Source of the DNA: Aeromicrobium sp. Root344
Lineage (GTDB): Bacteria > Actinomycetota > Actinomycetes > Propionibacteriales > Nocardioidaceae
Reading direction: 5' to 3'
Assembly (NCBI RefSeq): GCF_001425755.1
Contig: NZ_LMDH01000001.1
Coordinates: 1,214,474 to 1,278,473 of the forward strand
DNA: 64,000 nt
In this document: positions 59,763 through 64,000 of the stretch, piece after piece
Numbering within the stretch: position 1 is the first letter of the stretch
Layout: every line of letters starts with the position of its first letter
Translations under genes and position numbers: made by a program
Notes under the pieces: model-generated
The model's database searches: none
The model's input: only the letters and a program-made list of their open reading frames with translations
Told to the model about the DNA's origin: nothing

Positions 59763-61094
59763 ATGTCTGCCTCGCTCGAGCAACGCCGCAACCTTGTCAC
59801 CGCGATCCCCGGGCCCCGCTCGCGGGAGCTGATGACCCGCAAGAAGTCGGCGGTCGCCCAAGGCGTCGGCACGACGATGCCGGTGTTCGCCGTCGAGGCA
59901 GGCGGCGGCGTCGTCAAGGACGTCGACGGCAACTCGTTCATCGACCTCGGCTCCGGCATCGCCGTCACGACGGTCGGCAACAGCGCTCCGCGGGTCGTCG
60001 ATGCCGTCCGCGAGCAGGTCGAGGCGTTCACCCACACCTGCTTCATGATCACGCCGTACGAGGGCTACGTCGCCGTGGCCGAGGCGCTCAACCGGCTCAC
60101 CCCGGGCGACCACGACAAGCGCTCGGCACTGTTCAACTCCGGCGCCGAGGCGGTGGAGAACGCCGTCAAGATCGCGCGCGCACACACCAAGAAGCAGGCC
60201 GTCGTGGCGTTCGACCACGCCTACCACGGGCGTACCAACCTGACGATGGCGATGACCGCCAAGTCGATGCCTTACAAGAGCGGCTTCGGACCGTTCTCCC
60301 CCGAGGTCTACCGGGCGCCGCTGTCCTACCCGTACCGCGACGAGAAGAACGTCGACGGTGCCGCCGCCGCACGGCGAGCCATCACCTACATCGAGAAGCA
60401 GGTCGGCGCCGCCAACCTCGCCGCCGTCGTGATCGAGCCGATCCAGGGCGAGGGCGGCTTCATCGTCCCCGCTGAAGGGTTCCTGCCGGCGATCGCCGAG
60501 TGGTGCACCGCCAACAACGTCGTGTTCATCGCCGACGAGGTGCAGAGCGGCTTCGCGCGTACGGGCGAGATGTTCGCCTGCGAGCACGACGGCGTGGTGC
60601 CCGACCTGATCGTCACCGCCAAGGGCATCGCCGGCGGTCTGCCGCTGTCGGCGGTCACCGGCCGCGCCGAGATGATGGACGCCGCGCACGTGTCGGGCCT
60701 CGGCGGCACGTACGGCGGCAACCCCATCGCCTGCGCCGCTGCCCTCGCCACGATCGAGACGATCGAGGCTGACGGACTCGTCGAGCGCGCGCGCCAGATC
60801 GAGCGCCTCATGCTCGACCGGCTGCACCGCCTGCAGGCCGACGACGACCGCCTCGGTGACGTACGCGGGCGCGGCGCGATGATCGCCGTCGAGATCGTCA
60901 AGAGCGGCACCGACGAGCCCGACCCGCTGCTGACCAACGCCATCGCGGCCGCCTCGCACCTCGCGGGCGTGATCGTGCTGACCTGCGGCACGTACGGCAA
61001 CGTGCTCCGCTTCCTGCCGCCGCTGGCCATCAGCGACGAGCTGCTCAACGAAGGGCTCGACGTCGTCGCGGCTGCCTTCAAGGACAACGCATGA
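59763..61094 (+). CDS. gabT: 4-aminobutyrate aminotransferase
   Basis: A 443-residue class III aminotransferase. FNSGAEAVENAVKIAR, AYHGRTNLTMAMTAK, IEPIQGEGGFIVP, and FIADEVQSGFARTG lead to the PLP lysine in VTAKGIAGGLPLSAVTGR. It converts GABA (and possibly other omega-amino acids) to succinate semialdehyde. ATG 59763 is preferred to an upstream in-frame ATG. It overlaps gabD by four bases. Confidence 0.9.
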   Translation: MSASLEQRRNLVTAIPGPRSRELMTRKKSAVAQGVGTTMPVFAVEAGGGVVKDVDGNSFIDLGSGIAVTTVGNSAPRVVDAVREQVEAFTHTCFMITPYEGYVAVAEALNRLTPGDHDKRSALFNSGAEAVENAVKIARAHTKKQAVVAFDHAYHGRTNLTMAMTAKSMPYKSGFGPFSPEVYRAPLSYPYRDEKNVDGAAAARRAITYIEKQVGAANLAAVVIEPIQGEGGFIVPAEGFLPAIAEWCTANNVVFIADEVQSGFARTGEMFACEHDGVVPDLIVTAKGIAGGLPLSAVTGRAEMMDAAHVSGLGGTYGGNPIACAAALATIETIEADGLVERARQIERLMLDRLHRLQADDDRLGDVRGRGAMIAVEIVKSGTDEPDPLLTNAIAAASHLAGVIVLTCGTYGNVLRFLPPLAISDELLNEGLDVVAAAFKDNA

Positions 61095-62512
61095 ACGGGG
61101 TGTTCATCGGCGGTGAGTGGCTGCCCGGCTCCGCTGGGGAGTTCGACGTCGAGAACCCGGCCGATCGCACGGTCATCGGCCAGGTCTCCGACGGCGGTCC
61201 CGCCGACGCGACCGCCGCGGTCGACGCCGCATCGGCAGCGCTGCCTGCCTGGTCCGCGACGCCGCCGCGCCAGCGGTCGGAGATCCTGCGCCGCACGTAC
61301 GAGCTGATGATCCGCGACATCGACGAGCTCTCCGCGCTGATCAGCGCGGAGAACGGCAAGTCGCTGTCCGATGCCCGCGGCGAGGTCACGTACGCCGCGG
61401 AGTTCTTCCGCTGGTTCGCCGAGGAGGGCGTGCGCACGGGGGGCGACTACGGCGTCTCCCCGGCCGGCGGCACCCGCACGGTCGTGACGCACAAGCCCGT
61501 CGGCGTCGCCGCACTCGTGACGCCGTGGAACTTCCCGGCCGCGATGGCGACCCGCAAGATCGCTCCGGCCCTCGCCGCCGGCTGCACCGTCGTGCTCAAG
61601 CCCGCCTCCGAGACCCCCTTGACCGCGCTCGCGGTGACCCGCCTGCTCGTCGAGGCCGGAGTGCCGGACGGCGTCGTCAACCTCGTGCCGACCACCGACG
61701 CCTCCACGGTCGTGTCGACGTGGATGGCCGATGCCCGGGTCCGCAAGATCTCGTTCACCGGCTCGACCGGGATCGGCCGCGTGCTGCTCAAGCAGGCCGC
61801 CGACCGGGTCGTGAACTCGTCGATGGAGCTCGGCGGCAACGCGCCCCTCGTGGTCACGGAGGACGCCGACCTCGATGCCGCCGTCGCCGGCGCCATGATC
61901 GCGAAGTTCCGCGGCGGCGGCCAGGCCTGCACGGCGGCCAACCGGTTCTACGTGCACGCCGATGTAGCGGACGCGTTCACGGCCAAGCTCGGCGCCGAGG
62001 TTGAGAATCTCACGGTCGGCCCCGCGGCCGAGGGCTCCCATATCGGGCCGCTGATCTCCGCCAAGGCCGTCGACGGCGTCACCGCGCTGGTCGACTCGGC
62101 GATCGCCGCCGGCGCCCGCATCAGCCACCGCGCCGACGTGCCCGACAGCAGGGGCTACTACTACCCGCCGACCGTGCTCGTCGACGTACCGGCCGATGCC
62201 GACATCGTCACCACCGAGATCTTCGGCCCGGTCGCCCCGATCGTGACCTGGACCGACGAGATCGAGATGCTGCGCCTCGTCAACGCCTCCGAGTTCGGCC
62301 TCGCCGCGTACGTCTTCGCGGGCGAGCTCCAGCGCGCGATGCGGATCGGTGAGGCGATCGACGCCGGCATGATCGGCATCAACCGCGGGCTAGTCTCGGA
62401 TCCATCGGCACCGTTCGGCGGCATGAAGCAGAGCGGCCTCGGACGCGAAGGCGCCCGCGCCGGACTCGACGAGTTCACCGAGACGCAGTACCTCAGCATC
62501 GACTGGCCCTAG
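61091..62512 (+). CDS. gabD: Succinate-semialdehyde dehydrogenase
   Basis: A 473-residue aldehyde dehydrogenase with catalytic Glu246 (MELGGNAP) and Cys280 (GGGQACTAANRF). The NAD motif region FTGSTGIGRVLL and C-terminal PFGGMKQSGLGREG are intact. Directly coupled to gabT, it should oxidise succinate semialdehyde to succinate. The preference for NADP or NAD cannot be fixed from sequence. Confidence 0.9.
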   Translation: MNGVFIGGEWLPGSAGEFDVENPADRTVIGQVSDGGPADATAAVDAASAALPAWSATPPRQRSEILRRTYELMIRDIDELSALISAENGKSLSDARGEVTYAAEFFRWFAEEGVRTGGDYGVSPAGGTRTVVTHKPVGVAALVTPWNFPAAMATRKIAPALAAGCTVVLKPASETPLTALAVTRLLVEAGVPDGVVNLVPTTDASTVVSTWMADARVRKISFTGSTGIGRVLLKQAADRVVNSSMELGGNAPLVVTEDADLDAAVAGAMIAKFRGGGQACTAANRFYVHADVADAFTAKLGAEVENLTVGPAAEGSHIGPLISAKAVDGVTALVDSAIAAGARISHRADVPDSRGYYYPPTVLVDVPADADIVTTEIFGPVAPIVTWTDEIEMLRLVNASEFGLAAYVFAGELQRAMRIGEAIDAGMIGINRGLVSDPSAPFGGMKQSGLGREGARAGLDEFTETQYLSIDWP

Positions 62513-62535
62513 GTCCACCACCCGAGGAGAAGCAC

Positions 62536-63897
62536 ATGACCACGACATCCGGACCCGCCTACCAGGTCGTCAACCCCGCGACGGGTGACGTCGTCGAGAC
62601 GTTCGACACCGCGACCGACGCCGACATCGAGGCGGCGATCTCGGGAGCCACGCAGGCGTACGCCTCGTGGAAGGACGTGCCGATCACCGAGCGCGGCGAG
62701 GTCGTCAAGAAGGTCGCCGCCCTGTTCGCCGAGCGCGCCGACGAGCTCGCCGCGATCGCGAACGAGGAGATGGGCAAGCCGGTGAGTGAGGGCGTCGAGG
62801 AGGCTGAGTTCTGCCAGGCGATCTTCGACTACTTCGCCACCGAGGGTCCGACGCTGGCCGCCGACCAGCCGATCAAGACGTTCTCCGGCGGCAAGGCCGT
62901 CGTGCAGAAGCTACCGGTGGGCCCCCTGCTGGGCATCATGCCGTGGAACTTCCCGTACTACCAGATCGCCCGGTTCGCGGCGCCCAACCTGATGCTGGGC
63001 AACACCATCATCCTGAAGCACGCCGAGTCGGTGCCGAAGTCGGCGCTCGCGGTCGAGCAGATCATGAAGGACGCCGGCGTCCCCGAGGGCGCGTACGTCA
63101 ACGTGTTCGCGTCGCACGAGCAGATCGAGACGATCATCAGCGACCCGCGCATCCAGGGCGTCTCGCTGACCGGGTCCGAGCGCGCCGGCGCGATCGTCGC
63201 CAGCATCGCCGGCAAGAACCTCAAGAAGTGCGTGCTCGAGCTCGGCGGGTCCGATCCGATGATCGTGCTCGACAGCGACAAGCTCGACGAGGTCGTCGAC
63301 AACGCTTGGGACTTCCGGATGTACAACACCGGCCAGGCCTGCAACTCCAACAAGCGCATGATCGTCATGGACGACCTGTTCGACGACTTCGTCGGCAAGC
63401 TCACCGAGAAGGCGCTCGCGATCGACTCGTTCTCGCCGCTGTCCTCCCGCCGCGCCGCCGAGACGCTCGCCGAGCAGGTCGACGACGCCGTCAGCAAGGG
63501 TGCGACCCTGCACGCCGGCGGCGTCCTGAGCGACGGACCTGACGCGCACTACACCCCCGCCGTCCTGACCGGCATCACCAAGGACATGCGGGCCTACTCC
63601 GAGGAGCTCTTCGGCCCGGTCGCCGTCGTCTACAAGGTCGGCAGCGACGAGGAAGCCCTGGAGCTCGCCAACGACACGACGTACGGCTTGGGTGGTGCGG
63701 TGTTCTCCAAGGACCCGGCCCGCGCGGAGAAGATCGCGCAGCGGCTCGAGGTCGGCATGGCCAACGTCAACACGACAGCCGGCGAGGGTGCCGAGATCCC
63801 GTTCGGCGGCGTCAAGCGCTCCGGCTTCGGCCGCGAGCTCGGCCCGCTCGGCATGGACGAGTTCGTCAACAAGCGGATGTTCTTCATCGCCGACTGA
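62536..63897 (+). CDS. NAD(P)-dependent aldehyde dehydrogenase (GabD1-like)
   Basis: A 453-residue aldehyde dehydrogenase. Glu235 (LELGGSDP) and Cys269 (NTGQACNSNKRM) are catalytic, and the C-terminus is EIPFGGVKRSGFGRELGPLGMDEFVNKRMFF. The short N-terminus and GQACNSNKR resemble the GabD1 subgroup of succinate-semialdehyde dehydrogenases. With gabD next door it may be a second semialdehyde dehydrogenase with a different cofactor or substrate. An AGGAGAAG site precedes the ATG by five bases. Confidence 0.85.
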   Translation: MTTTSGPAYQVVNPATGDVVETFDTATDADIEAAISGATQAYASWKDVPITERGEVVKKVAALFAERADELAAIANEEMGKPVSEGVEEAEFCQAIFDYFATEGPTLAADQPIKTFSGGKAVVQKLPVGPLLGIMPWNFPYYQIARFAAPNLMLGNTIILKHAESVPKSALAVEQIMKDAGVPEGAYVNVFASHEQIETIISDPRIQGVSLTGSERAGAIVASIAGKNLKKCVLELGGSDPMIVLDSDKLDEVVDNAWDFRMYNTGQACNSNKRMIVMDDLFDDFVGKLTEKALAIDSFSPLSSRRAAETLAEQVDDAVSKGATLHAGGVLSDGPDAHYTPAVLTGITKDMRAYSEELFGPVAVVYKVGSDEEALELANDTTYGLGGAVFSKDPARAEKIAQRLEVGMANVNTTAGEGAEIPFGGVKRSGFGRELGPLGMDEFVNKRMFFIAD

Positions 63898-63900
63898 CGA

Positions 63901-64000
63901 CTAGGCCAGCAGGTCGGTGAGCGCGTCCTCGAACACCGCGTGGTGGCGCTCCACGTCGGCCAGTGTCGTCGTCGGCGCCATCAGCGCCATGTTGTGAAAC
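63901..64000 (-). CDS. Probable PLP-dependent aminotransferase, C-terminal fragment
   Basis: Only the last 32 codons before TAG (63901..63903) are in view: FHNMALMAPTTTLADVERHH followed by AVFEDALTDLLA. The HNMALMAPTTTxADVxRH pattern resembles the C-terminus of class III aminotransferases (glutamate-1-semialdehyde type). The rest lies beyond base 64000, so the call is provisional. Confidence 0.45.
   Translation of the reverse strand, partial: FHNMALMAPTTTLADVERHHAVFEDALTDLLA

Overview
The window is very G+C-rich DNA with dense, often ATGA/GTGA-overlapping genes, GTG and TTG starts, and a sterol regulon. It most resembles a non-mycolate actinobacterium of the Nocardioidaceae type (Nocardioides/Aeromicrobium-like). 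That genus-level guess rests on gene content and style only. No rRNA, CRISPR array, prophage or intact insertion sequence is visible. The only RNA gene seen is tRNA-Ser(CGA) at 30442..30528. No gap between genes exceeds about 230 bases.

Bases 1-30342 are mainly a cholesterol/steroid catabolism island. It holds the 5' end of hsaA, hsaF-hsaG-hsaE, kstD, an hsd4B-type hydratase, ltp2, a ChsH2-ChsH1 fusion, a ChsE1-ChsE2 fusion, fadE34 and kstR. Also present are an alpha/beta hydrolase, an HSL-type esterase, a WS/DGAT acyltransferase, a P450 operon and a thioesterase. Seven palindromes matching the mycobacterial KstR operator TnnAACnnGTTnnA lie in the intergenic starts of these units, and none was seen in the other half. 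Blocks that are separate in Mycobacterium tuberculosis (Rv3534c-Rv3538, the igr operon Rv3540c-Rv3544c, and Rv3573c/Rv3574) sit close together here. Two heteromeric enzymes of side-chain degradation are single polypeptides, fused in the order of the separate M. tuberculosis genes. An unrelated block (2536..7217) interrupts the island: an isocitrate-lyase-family enzyme, a MerR-controlled DrrAB-type exporter, an aldehyde dehydrogenase remnant and a nuclease-like secreted protein.

Bases 30574-42249 hold a peptide-handling locus. A class A beta-lactamase-fold hydrolase and an M20 peptidase are divergent from a run of nine tightly packed genes: dipeptide-type ABC transporter (binding protein, two permeases, fused double ATPase), S66 LD-carboxypeptidase, SIS-domain protein, M19 dipeptidase, methyltransferase and P-loop kinase. 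The content suggests uptake and breakdown of cell-wall peptides, comparable in logic to the Bacillus dpp-ykf operon.

Bases 42263-64000 are mostly general metabolism. They include a flavin monooxygenase/FMN reductase pair, a tadA cluster, upp, a secreted GH78-type glycosidase with a LacI-like operator, pntAB transhydrogenase, a membrane-anchored HExxH protein, menB and an SDR under a TetR-like palindrome. The last part has an ACT protein next to a long inverted repeat, a LysR regulator divergent from gabT-gabD and a further aldehyde dehydrogenase, and the 3' end of a probable aminotransferase.
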